A stretch of 64,000 nucleotides of DNA from Desulfoferula mesophila (GTDB lineage Bacteria > Desulfobacterota > Desulfarculia > Desulfarculales > Desulfarculaceae), in assembly GCF_037076455.1 (NCBI RefSeq), contig NZ_AP028679.1, forward strand, positions 3,921,501 to 3,985,500, in the 5' to 3' direction. Made by a program: the position numbers and the translations under genes. Below, piece by piece: positions 7,225-15,571 of this stretch. The notes below the pieces were generated by a model, which did not search any database, had not been told where the DNA came from, and worked only from the letters and a program-made list of their open reading frames with translations. The first letter of the stretch is position 1. Every line of letters starts with the position of its first letter.

Positions 7225-8197
7225 GGCCGTCCCGCCAGGCCAGGTAATACTCGAAGGCCTCCCGGCTGCTCTTGGCCGGCTGGTAGCCGAACACCTCTTT
7301 CAGCCGCTTGTTGTCCAACACCGGGCGATATTGCAAAAAGCCCACCTGTTCCGGGCCGTATTGGGTCAGGCCCAGGCGCTTCAAGAGCCACAAGGCTCCC
7401 CTCAGCAGCCCGGCGGGTAGGGGCAAATAGGGCTTTTTCAATATGCGGGCCATCTCGCGCATGGCGATGGCCCCGTCCCCGGCCAGGTTGTAGATGCCCG
7501 TGACCGTGCTGAACACCCCGCGCCGGATCACCCCCACCACGTCGCGGTCCCAGATCACCACGAAGGGGCTTTCGCTGCCCGCCACCCCCAGCAAAAAGGG
7601 CTTGTCGAACAGGGCGGTGATCTGATTGGCGGTGCCCGCCCCCAGGATGGTGCCCGAGCGCAGGATGAGCTGCTCCAGCTCTGGATAGTCGTGCCGCCAA
7701 CGGGCCAGCATCTCCTCCACCTGGCGTTTGTGGTCCGAGTAGGCGAACTCGGGATTGCCCCTGAGGGCGTCGTCCTCGCTCAGCCAGGCCGGGTTGTCGG
7801 CGTGGTAGCCGTAGGCCGCCCCGCTGCTGGAGTAGATGAGCTTGGACGCCCCGGCCTCAACGCAGCCCTCCAACACGTGCTCGGTGCCCATCACGTCCAC
7901 CTCGTACTCCAGGCGGCGGTCGCTTTTTTTGCCGGGAGTCACCAGGGCGGCCAGGTGCACCACCACCTGGGGCTTTTGCTCGGCAATGAGACGGGCCAGG
8001 CCCCGGTCGCGCACGTCGGCCACCACATAGGTCACGCCGGGCAGGCGGGTTTCCTCGGGCTCGGGCCGGATGTCCATGGCCACGATGCGCTCCAGGCTGC
8101 CGGGGTCGGCGGCCAGGTCGGCCACCACCTGACGGCCCAGATAGCCGCCCGCGCCGGTGATGAGCACTGAAGTGGGACGGGCCGGTTCAAAGCTCAT
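7211..8197 (-). CDS. NAD-dependent epimerase/dehydratase family (extended SDR)
   Basis: A 328-residue protein of the extended SDR class. It has TGAGGYLGRQVV at residues 14-25, ADVRD for the adenine pocket, VVHLAALVTPG, then SSSGAAYG and the YSDHK catalytic Tyr-Lys pair near 175. The remainder is the variable substrate domain. Such proteins act on nucleotide sugars or on hydroxy/keto substrates; its pairing with a ThDP enzyme and a second SDR suggests a keto or hydroxy intermediate rather than a sugar. The ATG at 8197 overlaps the BASS stop codon by 4 bases (ATGA), indicating coupled translation. Confidence 0.82.
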   Translation of the reverse strand: MSFEPARPTSVLITGAGGYLGRQVVADLAADPGSLERIVAMDIRPEPEETRLPGVTYVVADVRDRGLARLIAEQKPQVVVHLAALVTPGKKSDRRLEYEVDVMGTEHVLEGCVEAGASKLIYSSSGAAYGYHADNPAWLSEDDALRGNPEFAYSDHKRQVEEMLARWRHDYPELEQLILRSGTILGAGTANQITALFDKPFLLGVAGSESPFVVIWDRDVVGVIRRGVFSTVTGIYNLAGDGAIAMREMARILKKPYLPLPAGLLRGALWLLKRLGLTQYGPEQVGFLQYRPVLDNKRLKEVFGYQPAKSSREAFEYYLAWRDGRGPA

Positions 8198-9111
8198 GGG
8201 GTCGCCTCCTTTATCGGCCGCCGCGACCAGAACGAAGCCACGGTCAGGCCGGAGATGATGTGCCACACCCCCCACCAGGCGGTGATGATGGCCATGCCCC
8301 CCAGGCCGCCGAAAAAGTCGAACACCAATATCAGGCCCAGGGCCGAGTTCTGGATGCCCACCTCGATGGCCACCGCGCGCACGTCGCGGGGGGGCAGCCG
8401 GAACAGGCGGGCGCTGGTATAGCCCAGGCTCAGGGCCATGGCGTTGTGCAGGGCCACCACCACGGCCACCAGGCCCACGTAACGCATGAAGTTCTGCCAG
8501 TTGGCGGCCAGGGCCCCGCCCACCACGGCCAGGAACACGCACACCGCGAAGATCTTGAATGGCCCCCGCACCCGATCCACCAGGCCGGGAAACCAGCGCC
8601 CCACCAGCATGCCCGCGACCATGGGAATGCCCATGATCATCACGATGGTGAAAAACACGTCCACCGGGCTCAGGCTCACCTCGCGCAAAATGGACGCGGT
8701 GGCCGGGTTCAGGCTTCCCCACACCGCCAGGTTCAGCGGGGTCATCACCACCGCCGCGCCGGTGGACACCGCGGTCATGGACACGCTCACCGCCGCGTTG
8801 CCCCCGGCCAGGTAGGTCATCATGTTGCTCAGGTTGCCGCCGGGACAGGAGGCCACCAGGATCATGCCCAAGGCGATGGAGGGCGATATGGGAAGCACCA
8901 GGGTAAGCAAAAAGGTGAAAGCGGGCAGCAGGATGAACTGGGCCCCCAGGCCGATGGCCGGCGCCTTGGGAGATTTGATTATGCGGGTGAAGTCGCCCAG
9001 CTTCAGGTCCAGGGCGATGCCGAACATCATCAGGCCGATTACCGCGTTGAGCGCCAACAGCCCCGATGGGTCGAAGTTCAGCCGAACCGCGTCAACCGCC
9101 GCCGCGTCCAT
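8194..9111 (-). CDS. Bile acid:sodium symporter family (BASS) transporter
   Basis: A 305-residue inner-membrane protein with about nine hydrophobic segments. Recognisable BASS features are MMFGIALDLKLGDF near residue 30, the ASCPGGNLSNMMTYLAGGNAAVSVSMTA signature near 85-115 (sodium-site region, crossover helix 4), and GIQNSALGLIL near 250, the second crossover. Family members import bile acids, keto acids or pantoate-type organic anions with Na+. In this operon the likely cargo is an organic acid used or made by the ThDP enzyme. It sits 1 base after the ThDP gene. Confidence 0.87.
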   Translation of the reverse strand: MDAAAVDAVRLNFDPSGLLALNAVIGLMMFGIALDLKLGDFTRIIKSPKAPAIGLGAQFILLPAFTFLLTLVLPISPSIALGMILVASCPGGNLSNMMTYLAGGNAAVSVSMTAVSTGAAVVMTPLNLAVWGSLNPATASILREVSLSPVDVFFTIVMIMGIPMVAGMLVGRWFPGLVDRVRGPFKIFAVCVFLAVVGGALAANWQNFMRYVGLVAVVVALHNAMALSLGYTSARLFRLPPRDVRAVAIEVGIQNSALGLILVFDFFGGLGGMAIITAWWGVWHIISGLTVASFWSRRPIKEATP

Positions 9112-9112
9112 A

Positions 9113-10858
9113 TCACCTCCCCTTGGGTTCTTGGTGCATGGCCTTGAAGTGGATCAGGCCGGGGGCCCACATGTGCTTCACCGGGTCCACCACCGCGTGG
9201 ATCACCGCCGGCAGCGGCTGCTCCACCGCCGCCCGCAGCGCCTTTTCCAGGTCCTCGGGGTTGTCGGCCTTGGCCCCGAAGGCCCCCAGGGAAAAGGCCA
9301 ACTCCTCCCAGGCGATGGGCCCCAGCTCGGTGCCGAAGGTCTTGCCCGGCTCCAACGATTTCTTGAGCATGGTCTGCACCGGGTGCAAGGCGAAGCTCTG
9401 GTTTATCTTGACCATGCCCCACTGCTGGTCGGCGCACACGATGAAGATCACCTTGAGCCCGTGGCGCACCGCCGTCTCCAGCTCCTGGGGATGGAAGCCC
9501 ATGGCCCCGTCGCCGGTGATGCACACCACCTGGGCTCCGGGCCGGGCCGCCGCCGCGCCCAGGGCCTGGCCGGTGCCCGCCCCCAGATGGCCCATGTGGT
9601 GGGTGCCCAGCTGGCAGCCGGGGGTGGCGAGTTTCACGTAGAAGTTGCCCCACACCGCCGTGTTGCCCCCGTCGAAGACGTACACCGCGTCGGGCTCCAA
9701 GACCCGGTTGCACACCGCGCCCACCTGGGCGGTCATCAGGGGCGAGCCCACGTCGGAGAGCTTCTCGTCCAGCTTGGCCCGATCCTTGACCTTTTCCTGG
9801 GCCAGCTTTTCCAGCTTGGCCTTGCGCTCCTCCAGGGGCATGGTGCGCTCGCGCAGCTCGGCGATGAGGGCCTGCATGAACTCCTTGACGTCGGCCAGGG
9901 CCAGAATGTCGGCCGGGCGGATGCGCCCCAGCACCTGTGGGTCGATGTCCACCTGGATCATCTTCTGCTGGTCCCAGGCGGCCCAATAGGGCGGCTTGCC
10001 CCACCAGTCGGTCTCGCCCAGCTCCGAGCCCAAAACCAAGGCCACGTCGGCCTCGTTGCGCAGCGCGTTCACCGCCTTGATGTGCACCATGGGCCAGGCC
10101 AGGGGCGAGTCCTCGCTGAGCACTCCCCTCGCCCCCCAGGAGGTGGTCACCGGGGCCTCAAGCAGCTCGGCCAGCTCGGCCAGCTCGGCGTAGGCCTGGG
10201 CGTGGATGACGCCGCTGCCCGCCTGGATCATGGGCAGAGCCGCGCCGGCCAGCATCTCGGCCGCCTGCTTCACCTGCTCCGGGTCCGGGGCCAAGGGCGC
10301 GCTGCGCCGGTAGCGCTCCGGGGCGGGCAGGCCCAGGGGCTTGCACTCGCCGTTGATCACGTTCTCGGGCACGTCCAGGTGCACCACGCCGGGGCGGCCG
10401 TCCCAGGCGGCGCGCAAGGCGGCGCGCAAGAGCTCGGGGACGCGCCCGGCCTGGTCGGCGCAGGCCGAATACTTGGCCATGGCCCCGATGACCCCCACCT
10501 GGTCGAAGCACTGGTAGGCCCCGCCCCGGTCGGGGTAGGTGATGGCTCCCCTCCGGCTGCTGGTGATGAGCAGCACCCGGTTGCCTTCCACCTGCTCCAC
10601 CGCCACGCCCGATAGCATGTTGGCCACCCCCGGCCCGTTGGAGGCGATGCACACCCCCAGCTTGCCGGTGAGGCGAGCGTAGGCCCCGGCCATCTGGGCG
10701 GCCACCGACTCGTGGCGCGGGGTGATCAGCTCCATGCCCCCTTCCACGCAGGCCTTGATCAACTGCAAATAAGTGCCGTCCACGATGCCGAAGATCTTGT
10801 CCACGCCCTCGGCCGCCAGCATCTGGGCGATGATCGCCCCCCCGTTGGTGCCTGCCAT
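9113..10858 (-). CDS. Thiamine-diphosphate-dependent enzyme, acetolactate synthase-like
   Basis: A 581-residue three-domain ThDP enzyme: PYR domain (1-170), central Rossmann-like domain (~190-330) and PP domain (~375-560). The activating glutamate is Glu50 (PRHESVAAQMAG). The Mg-ThDP motif starts with GDGAMGFHPQE, but the usual closing NN is AD (IFIVCADQQWGM). Members decarboxylate 2-oxo acids and ligate or cleave the product. Whether this is an acetolactate synthase, a decarboxylase or another lyase is not clear; the lack of a regulatory subunit gene nearby and of other ilv genes argues against valine synthesis. First structural gene after the TetR regulator. Confidence 0.82.
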   Translation of the reverse strand: MAGTNGGAIIAQMLAAEGVDKIFGIVDGTYLQLIKACVEGGMELITPRHESVAAQMAGAYARLTGKLGVCIASNGPGVANMLSGVAVEQVEGNRVLLITSSRRGAITYPDRGGAYQCFDQVGVIGAMAKYSACADQAGRVPELLRAALRAAWDGRPGVVHLDVPENVINGECKPLGLPAPERYRRSAPLAPDPEQVKQAAEMLAGAALPMIQAGSGVIHAQAYAELAELAELLEAPVTTSWGARGVLSEDSPLAWPMVHIKAVNALRNEADVALVLGSELGETDWWGKPPYWAAWDQQKMIQVDIDPQVLGRIRPADILALADVKEFMQALIAELRERTMPLEERKAKLEKLAQEKVKDRAKLDEKLSDVGSPLMTAQVGAVCNRVLEPDAVYVFDGGNTAVWGNFYVKLATPGCQLGTHHMGHLGAGTGQALGAAAARPGAQVVCITGDGAMGFHPQELETAVRHGLKVIFIVCADQQWGMVKINQSFALHPVQTMLKKSLEPGKTFGTELGPIAWEELAFSLGAFGAKADNPEDLEKALRAAVEQPLPAVIHAVVDPVKHMWAPGLIHFKAMHQEPKGR

Positions 10859-10860
10859 TG

Positions 10861-11520
10861 CTATCTCCTTTTAAGCGGGGCCAACACCCGCTCGATTAGT
10901 TCCACGGTGCGCCTGATTTCCTCGTCCACCACCTTCTTGCTCAGGCGGCCCTTTATCTCCAGGTATTCGCGCATGCGAATCTGGAAGTGGCGCGAGACCA
11001 AGGAGGCCAGGAACACGATGTAAAGGCTGTTGATCCAAAAGGCGGCATGGTTGACGTTGAGGTCGGAACGCACCAGGCCGCGTTTTATGTCCCGCGTCAG
11101 CACCGCCTTCAGATGGTCGGCGGTGTACTTCTCCACCTCCAGGGACAGCTTTTCGGCAAAGGGCTCCAGCCCGGCCGAGGAGACGTTGAGGTAGAGGATG
11201 AGGTACTCGGGATGCTTGCGGGCAAAGGCCGCGCCCTGGGTGAAGACGTGCTCCAGTTGGCGGTACACGTCCCAGCCGGGGTCCAGGCCGCCATACACCG
11301 CCTGGCGCGAGCGCTCCAGGCCGTCGCGGCATACGTAGAGGTAGAGCTCCTGCTTGGACTCGAAGTAGTTGTACAGCGAGCCCTTGGCCACGCCGGCCCG
11401 GGTGGCCAACTCGGCCATGTCCGCCTGGTTGTAGCCCCGCTGGGCGAAAAGCTTGGCCGCCTCGCTCAGCAGCTTCTCCCGCTTGGCGGGCCTGATTTTA
11501 TCCAGGGTGTCCTTGGGCAC
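10861..11520 (-). CDS. TetR/AcrR-family transcriptional regulator
   Basis: A 219-residue regulator. Residues ~10-55 form the TetR helix-turn-helix (KLLSEAAKLFAQRGY...MAELATRAGVAKGSLYNYFESKQEL); the rest is the helical ligand domain. I place the start at the GTG at 11520 because GGGAGG lies 5 bases upstream. The longer frame, reaching 11568, would put a perfect operator palindrome inside the coding region. It is the first gene of the operon with the ThDP enzyme, BASS and SDRs, so it most likely represses its own operon and is released by a small organic ligand. Confidence 0.88.
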   Translation of the reverse strand: MPKDTLDKIRPAKREKLLSEAAKLFAQRGYNQADMAELATRAGVAKGSLYNYFESKQELYLYVCRDGLERSRQAVYGGLDPGWDVYRQLEHVFTQGAAFARKHPEYLILYLNVSSAGLEPFAEKLSLEVEKYTADHLKAVLTRDIKRGLVRSDLNVNHAAFWINSLYIVFLASLVSRHFQIRMREYLEIKGRLSKKVVDEEIRRTVELIERVLAPLKRR

Positions 11521-11536
11521 GTCCGCCTCCCTTTTT

Positions 11537-11556
11537 ATGACTGACCGCCCAGTCAT
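11537..11556. promoter_or_regulatory. Putative TetR operator
   Basis: ATGACTG (11537-11543) and CAGTCAT (11550-11556) form a perfect 7-bp inverted repeat around a 6-base centre, 17 bases upstream of the GTG start of the tetR-like gene. Size and placement fit an autoregulatory TetR-family site. Confidence 0.65.
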
Positions 11557-11662
11557 TATGCTAGCCAACCTTATCGCCCGATGTCAAGTGGGTATTTGGG
11601 GATATTGAGGTGGGAGAGAAATGCTCCGTCGATATTCGGAATGGCGGGGCGGCAAAGGGAAT

Positions 11663-11870
11663 TGTTGGGTTTCGCCGCGCTCTACCCAGCTTACGCTATT
11701 GCCAGAGAGGCGTTGTAGGGGCGGGGCTCATCCCCGCCCTCCCCTCTTTCGCGGCACAGCCAGGGGTTCGCGGACGAGGCGTCCGGCGAGCGCAAGCCGC
11801 AAGCGTGGCATAGTCACGCTGAGGCTTAAGCGATGCCGGCAACAAAGCCCACGGGCAGCTGGCGCAGCCG
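11663..11870 (-). repeat. Intergenic repeats: GGTTGGGTT arm and 3'-end hairpin repeat
   Basis: Positions 11663-11698 match the inverted arm TGTTGGGTTTCG...CTCTACCCA seen at 4481-4520. A short hairpin GGCGGGG-CTCAT-CCCCGCC (about 11721-11738) follows; a similar one is at about 53641. Positions 11753-11870 are a full copy of the ~118-bp repeat, with stem AGCGTG/CACGCT (11802-11820). Its outer G-C pair is replaced by A-T and its inner A-T by G-C relative to the 4537 copy. It ends 10 bases from the nitroreductase stop codon. No gene is seen in 11557-11880. Confidence 0.75.
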
Positions 11871-11880
11871 GGCCGCCGCC

Positions 11881-12786
11881 TCAATCGCACCAGCGCAGGG
11901 CCGGCGCCCGCCTCCCGGTAAGACGCACATACTCTTCCTTGGGCCAACCCAGGGAGATCACCGCGTGGATTTTCTCGTCCGGCCCCACCCCGAAGGCGCG
12001 GCCCACCTCGGGCTTCTGGTCCATGACGGCCACGGCGAAGCCGATGAGGCAGGTGCCCAGGCCCATGGCGTGGGCGGCCAGGAGCATGTGCCCGGCGGCC
12101 AGCAGGGCGTCCTCCTTGGGGGTGGAGGCCCCGGGCCGGGAGCCGATCATGATGGCCGCGGCGGCCCCGTGCATCAGGCGGTCGATGCCCTTTTCCTCCC
12201 ACTCGGCCAGGCCCCGGCTCACCGAATCGTGGTACTCGTGAAAATACTCGTCCAGCTGGGGCTTGCCCACTAGGCGCATCAGCTTGCGCAGCCAGGCTTT
12301 CTCGGACATGCGGTTGAACTCGGCCATGACCCGGCCCACCCCCTGGGCCAGTTCCAGCACCTTTTCCCGGCTGGGCAGCACGGTGAAGCTCCAGCGCTGG
12401 CTGTTGGTGCCCGAGGGTGCGCTGAGACCGATCTTCACCAGGTCGGCCAGCATTTCCCGAGGCACCGGCTCCCGGCGAAAGTTGCGGCAGGAGCGGCGCG
12501 AGGCCATCAGCCGGACCAGGCCGGGCAGATCGTAGCCGCCGTGGGGCAGCCAGGTCTCGTCCAGCTCGAAGGTGGCGAAGCTGGTCTGCTCCGGGTCCAG
12601 GCTGCCCACCCGCACCGCCCCTTCGGGGCACACCGCCTGGCAATGCCCGCAGTTCAGGGAGCTGTCGCCGGTGACCACCGCCTTGCCTCCCACCAGGCTC
12701 AGGGTCTGGGAGGGGCACACTCTGATGCAGCGGCCGCAGCCGTTGCAGCGCTCGGGGTCTATTACCGTGGTAACCGCCTGGGGCAT
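11881..12786 (-). CDS. Ferredoxin-nitroreductase fusion protein
   Basis: A 301-residue protein. Residues 1-65 are a two-cluster ferredoxin with CNGCGRCIRVCPSQTL and CGHCQAVCPEGAV. Residues ~85-300 are a nitroreductase-fold flavoprotein: SRRSCRNFRREPVP, APSGTNSQRWSF for FMN binding, and AAHAMGLGTCLIGF near 240. FMN-dependent reduction of a nitro, quinone or similar acceptor is expected, with electrons delivered through the fused clusters. The ATG at 12786 follows GGAGAGAG; longer in-frame starts add a Pro/Ala-rich stretch with no ribosome site. This fusion type is common in anaerobes; the substrate is unknown. Confidence 0.85.
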   Translation of the reverse strand: MPQAVTTVIDPERCNGCGRCIRVCPSQTLSLVGGKAVVTGDSSLNCGHCQAVCPEGAVRVGSLDPEQTSFATFELDETWLPHGGYDLPGLVRLMASRRSCRNFRREPVPREMLADLVKIGLSAPSGTNSQRWSFTVLPSREKVLELAQGVGRVMAEFNRMSEKAWLRKLMRLVGKPQLDEYFHEYHDSVSRGLAEWEEKGIDRLMHGAAAAIMIGSRPGASTPKEDALLAAGHMLLAAHAMGLGTCLIGFAVAVMDQKPEVGRAFGVGPDEKIHAVISLGWPKEEYVRLTGRRAPALRWCD

Positions 12787-12985
12787 GGCACTCTCTCTCC
12801 GCGGGGCTTCCGCTTGGGCCGGCCTGGGCCGGGGCTCTGGGGTGGCAACTATCGTCTTGGTCAGTATGGCCATAGCACAAATTTTGAGGCTAGGGGACGG
12901 CAAAATCGGCTTGGAGCGAAACTGAAATCATCATATAAATTAAGGAGTATCCCCTTATGCTCCCCCGTCACCTGGAGAAGCCGCC

Positions 12986-13558
12986 GTGTATCGCTTTGCC
13001 GCAGCTCCGCTATTGTTACTGCTCTTGGCCGCGTCCGGCTGGGCCGCCCAGCCGGACGCCGCCCAGCTCCAGGCCCAGGGCCTGGCCGTAATCCAAAGTT
13101 TTTTCTCCCAACTCAAGGGCGAGCTCAAAACGGGGATGAAAAAAGGCGGCCCGGTGGAGGCCATCCAGGTGTGCCAGGTCCAGGCCCCGGCCATCGCCGA
13201 TCGGGTGGGCGCGGCCGGCGGCTGGCGGGTGGGGCGCACCAGTGAACGCCTGCGCAACCCGGCCAACGCCCCGGACGCCTGGGAGGCCCGGGTGCTGGCG
13301 GACTTCGCGGCCCGGGCCCGGGCCGGCGCGCCGCCCTCCGAGCTGGTGTTCAGCGAAGTGGTGACCAACGCCCAGGGCAAGCGGGTCTTTCGCCTGATGA
13401 AGGGCATCGGCGTGGGCGGCATGTGCCTGGTGTGCCACGGCTCCCCTTCCCCGGCGGTGCGCGAGCAGCTCCAGCGGCTCTATCCCGCCGACCAGGCCAC
13501 CGGCTACCGCCCCGGCCAGTTGCGGGGGGCCTTTACCCTGCAAAAGGCTTTGGACTGA
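12986..13558 (+). CDS. DUF3365 (Tll0287-like) periplasmic c-type heme protein
   Basis: A 190-residue exported protein. A signal peptide ends near AASGWA|AQ (residue ~21). The mature part has the DUF3365 layout: a helical sensor-like region with CQVQAPAIA, then MKGIGVGGMCLVCHGSP near 150, giving a single CxxCH heme c site. The family serves as heme sensors or small cytochromes in the periplasm. The GTG start at 12986 follows CTGGAGAAG. Its end is 10 bases from the convergent stop of the porin gene. It is probably monocistronic. Confidence 0.85.
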   Translation: MYRFAAAPLLLLLLAASGWAAQPDAAQLQAQGLAVIQSFFSQLKGELKTGMKKGGPVEAIQVCQVQAPAIADRVGAAGGWRVGRTSERLRNPANAPDAWEARVLADFAARARAGAPPSELVFSEVVTNAQGKRVFRLMKGIGVGGMCLVCHGSPSPAVREQLQRLYPADQATGYRPGQLRGAFTLQKALD

Positions 13559-13568
13559 GCCGCCCGGC

Positions 13569-14765
13569 CTAGAACATCAGGCTCAACTGGCTGGTGACCA
13601 GGTCCTGGAGGGTCCCGTCGGGGTATTCGCCGTGCTGGTATTCCAGGGCCAGGGCCAGATGGATCCAAGGCTCCCAGGCCAGGCACACCCCGGCTTGGCG
13701 CTCGGGGTACTCGGAGTACAGATCGCCGCTGCCCTCCCAGCGCCCGGTGAGACGCCAGGTCTCGGCCAAGGCCCAGGACAGCTCCAGGTTGTAGGCCCAG
13801 GGTTGGGGCGAGGCCCCGGGCGGGGCGAAGGCCAGCTCTCCGGGCCCGAAGCTGCCCGAGCGGATGTACTCGGCCAAAAGGGTCAGCGGGCCGTAGGCCG
13901 CCGAGCCGCTGAGCGAAAAGCCCCCCACCATGGAATCCAGGCGCTGCTCCGGCACCTGCTCCTCCAGAAAGCTGGAGGCCGCGATGTTGTTGGTGTAGGA
14001 GCCGCCCAGCGACAGCTGGAGCCCGCCCAGGCCCTTGGCCGGCGGGGTCATTTGCAGGCGCAGGGTGTAGGTGGAGACCAGGCCGCCGTCGTCGCCGTTG
14101 GCGCTCACCGAAGGGTCGTAACCGGCCAGGCTGGCCTGCCACCACTGGCTGTCCCAACCCGCCACCCCGGCGTTGGCCTGGGTTTGGAAAACCTCCTTGG
14201 TGATGGCGTCGCTGACCATATAGCTCTCAAAGGCGCCCACCGCAGGGTAGACCTTGCCGCCCATGAAGTAGCCGGAAAAATCTTTGGTGCGGCCCAGCAC
14301 CGCGAAGGCCTCGTCCAGCTTGATGCCGCTCACCCCGTCCTCGTAGAGCAGGTGGGTGTATAGGCGGACAAAGGAGACCGGCCGCAGTTCCCCGAAAATC
14401 TCGGCGGTGGACAGGTAGGCGCGCGTGTCGCGGGAGGTGTCGCCCTGGGAGTCCTTGTTCTTTTGCCAGGAGGCCTCCAGCTGGGCCTGGCCCCAGACCT
14501 TCCAGGTTACCCCCTTGAGCACCGGCTCCTCCTGGGTGAGCGGGGGTATGCCCTCCGGGGTGCGCGAGATCTTGAGAGACCCGCTCGTGGGGGGCAGATC
14601 GATGTCGCCCCATTCCTCCTGGTCGTTGACGGAGGGGGATATCACGGGTTGCTCGGCCCAGGCCCCCGCGGGAAGGCAGGCGAGCAGGAGCCAAAGCAAG
14701 GCCAGCGAGGCTGAAGTTTTTAAATATGATCTCTTATTTTCCACAATCACGCATATTACCAGCAC
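13569..14765 (-). CDS. LbtU-like outer-membrane porin (putative siderophore/metal uptake)
   Basis: About 391-398 residues, with signal peptide LLWLLLACLPAGAWA|EQ. After a ~60-residue linker the protein alternates amphipathic strands and ends in ...TSQLSLMF, the terminal aromatic expected of an outer-membrane beta-barrel. Strand texture and the FVRLYTHLLYEDG...LDEAFAVLG stretch resemble LbtU-type porins of Legionella siderophore uptake; this is moderate-confidence recall. Three in-frame GTG codons (14765, 14750, 14744) are possible starts and none has a good ribosome site; 14744 gives the most typical signal peptide. Divergent from a DtxR-family gene across a palindromic element, suggesting metal-responsive expression. 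Confidence 0.65.
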   Translation of the reverse strand: MLVICVIVENKRSYLKTSASLALLWLLLACLPAGAWAEQPVISPSVNDQEEWGDIDLPPTSGSLKISRTPEGIPPLTQEEPVLKGVTWKVWGQAQLEASWQKNKDSQGDTSRDTRAYLSTAEIFGELRPVSFVRLYTHLLYEDGVSGIKLDEAFAVLGRTKDFSGYFMGGKVYPAVGAFESYMVSDAITKEVFQTQANAGVAGWDSQWWQASLAGYDPSVSANGDDGGLVSTYTLRLQMTPPAKGLGGLQLSLGGSYTNNIAASSFLEEQVPEQRLDSMVGGFSLSGSAAYGPLTLLAEYIRSGSFGPGELAFAPPGASPQPWAYNLELSWALAETWRLTGRWEGSGDLYSEYPERQAGVCLAWEPWIHLALALEYQHGEYPDGTLQDLVTSQLSLMF

Positions 14766-14784
14766 CGGCCAGGCGCCAAAATAT

Positions 14785-14820
14785 TTTTACCCACCTGAAA
14801 AAATTTCACACACGGTAAAA
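14785..14820. promoter_or_regulatory. Putative DtxR/MntR-family operator between porin and regulator
   Basis: TTTTACC (14785-14791) and GGTAAAA (14814-14820) are outer arms of an inverted repeat. TGAAA and TTTCA form inner arms around an A-rich centre. It lies in the 123-bp divergent region, about 20 bases from the porin start and 70 from the regulator start. No consensus from characterised DtxR sites was checked. Confidence 0.5.
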
Positions 14821-14888
14821 TTTGGTTGCCGTCCCGGCATCTCTGGAAGATAATATTTATATCTCAACAAATTACGGGAGTCCAAATC

Positions 14889-15404
14889 ATGGCCAGCGCC
14901 CCTGGAGATGAGCTATCTTCCAACCTGGAAGATTATCTGGAAACCATCTACCACCTGGAAAAAGAAAGCCGGGTGGCCAGGGCCAAGGACATCGCCGAAC
15001 GCCTGGGCGTGTCCCGGGCCTCGGTGACCGGCGCCCTCAAGACCCTGGGCGACAAGGGCATGATCAACTACGAGCCCTACTCCTACGTGACCCTGACCAA
15101 GCAGGGTCAGGGCATCGCCAGCGAGATTGACCGGCGGCACCGCGTTCTCAAAGGCTTTTTCCGCGATTTTTTGAAATTGGCCCCCGAGGTCTCCGACGCC
15201 AACGCCTGCCGGGTGGAACACGCCATGGACACCGAGGCCATCAATCGCCTGGTGGACTTTTTGGCCTTTTTGGAGGAATGCCCCCGCACCGGTCCCGAAT
15301 GGCTGGAATCCTTTGACAACTACTGCCGGGATCGCAAGAGCCCGGAGCGCTGCCGCTCGTGCATGGAAAGCTGCCTGGAGCGCGCCTCCAAGCTGGACTC
15401 CTAG
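14889..15404 (+). CDS. DtxR/MntR-family metal-dependent transcriptional regulator
   Basis: A 171-residue protein. Residues 10-75 are the DtxR winged helix (NLEDYLETIYHLEKES...AKDIAERLGVSRASVTGALKTLG...YVTLTKQG). The following dimerisation/metal domain has EIDRRHRVLKGFF and the conserved NACRVEHAMD, providing Glu/His/Cys metal ligands. No SH3-like third domain is present, as in MntR-type members. The tail is Cys-rich (CRDRKSPERCRSCMESC). ATG at 14889 follows GGGAG; an earlier in-frame ATG at 14826 falls near the operator and lacks a ribosome site. Likely controls the divergent porin in response to Fe2+ or Mn2+. Confidence 0.87.
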   Translation: MASAPGDELSSNLEDYLETIYHLEKESRVARAKDIAERLGVSRASVTGALKTLGDKGMINYEPYSYVTLTKQGQGIASEIDRRHRVLKGFFRDFLKLAPEVSDANACRVEHAMDTEAINRLVDFLAFLEECPRTGPEWLESFDNYCRDRKSPERCRSCMESCLERASKLDS

Positions 15405-15571
15405 CCCGCGCATATCATGAGGGCTGAGTGGTGTTAAATAACGGACCTGCATTTATGGGGCTGTTATAAACAAAGCACCCGCATCATGGCGAGGCCCGAG
15501 CGCGGCCGGCAACCCCGTATGCCGGTGACTAACGAAGTCAGGCGCACGGCCCTCATGAAATATGCGGGCTA
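15402..15571. other. Long-range inverted repeat joining two convergent stop codons
   Basis: TAGCCCGC...CATGAGGGC at 15402-15424 is mirrored by GCCCTCATG...GCGGGCTA at 15549-15571: 17 of 23 positions pair, with a 6-base internal mismatch. The outermost TAG on each side is the stop codon of the regulator (plus) and of the DUF2254 gene (minus). The ~125-base interior has no ORF and no T-run. It could be a shared 3' structure or a small inserted element. Confidence 0.55.

Noticed and set aside
9113-10858. Valine/isoleucine acetolactate synthase (ilvB)
   Set aside because: No regulatory subunit or other ilv gene adjacent; operon partners and the altered cofactor motif point elsewhere.
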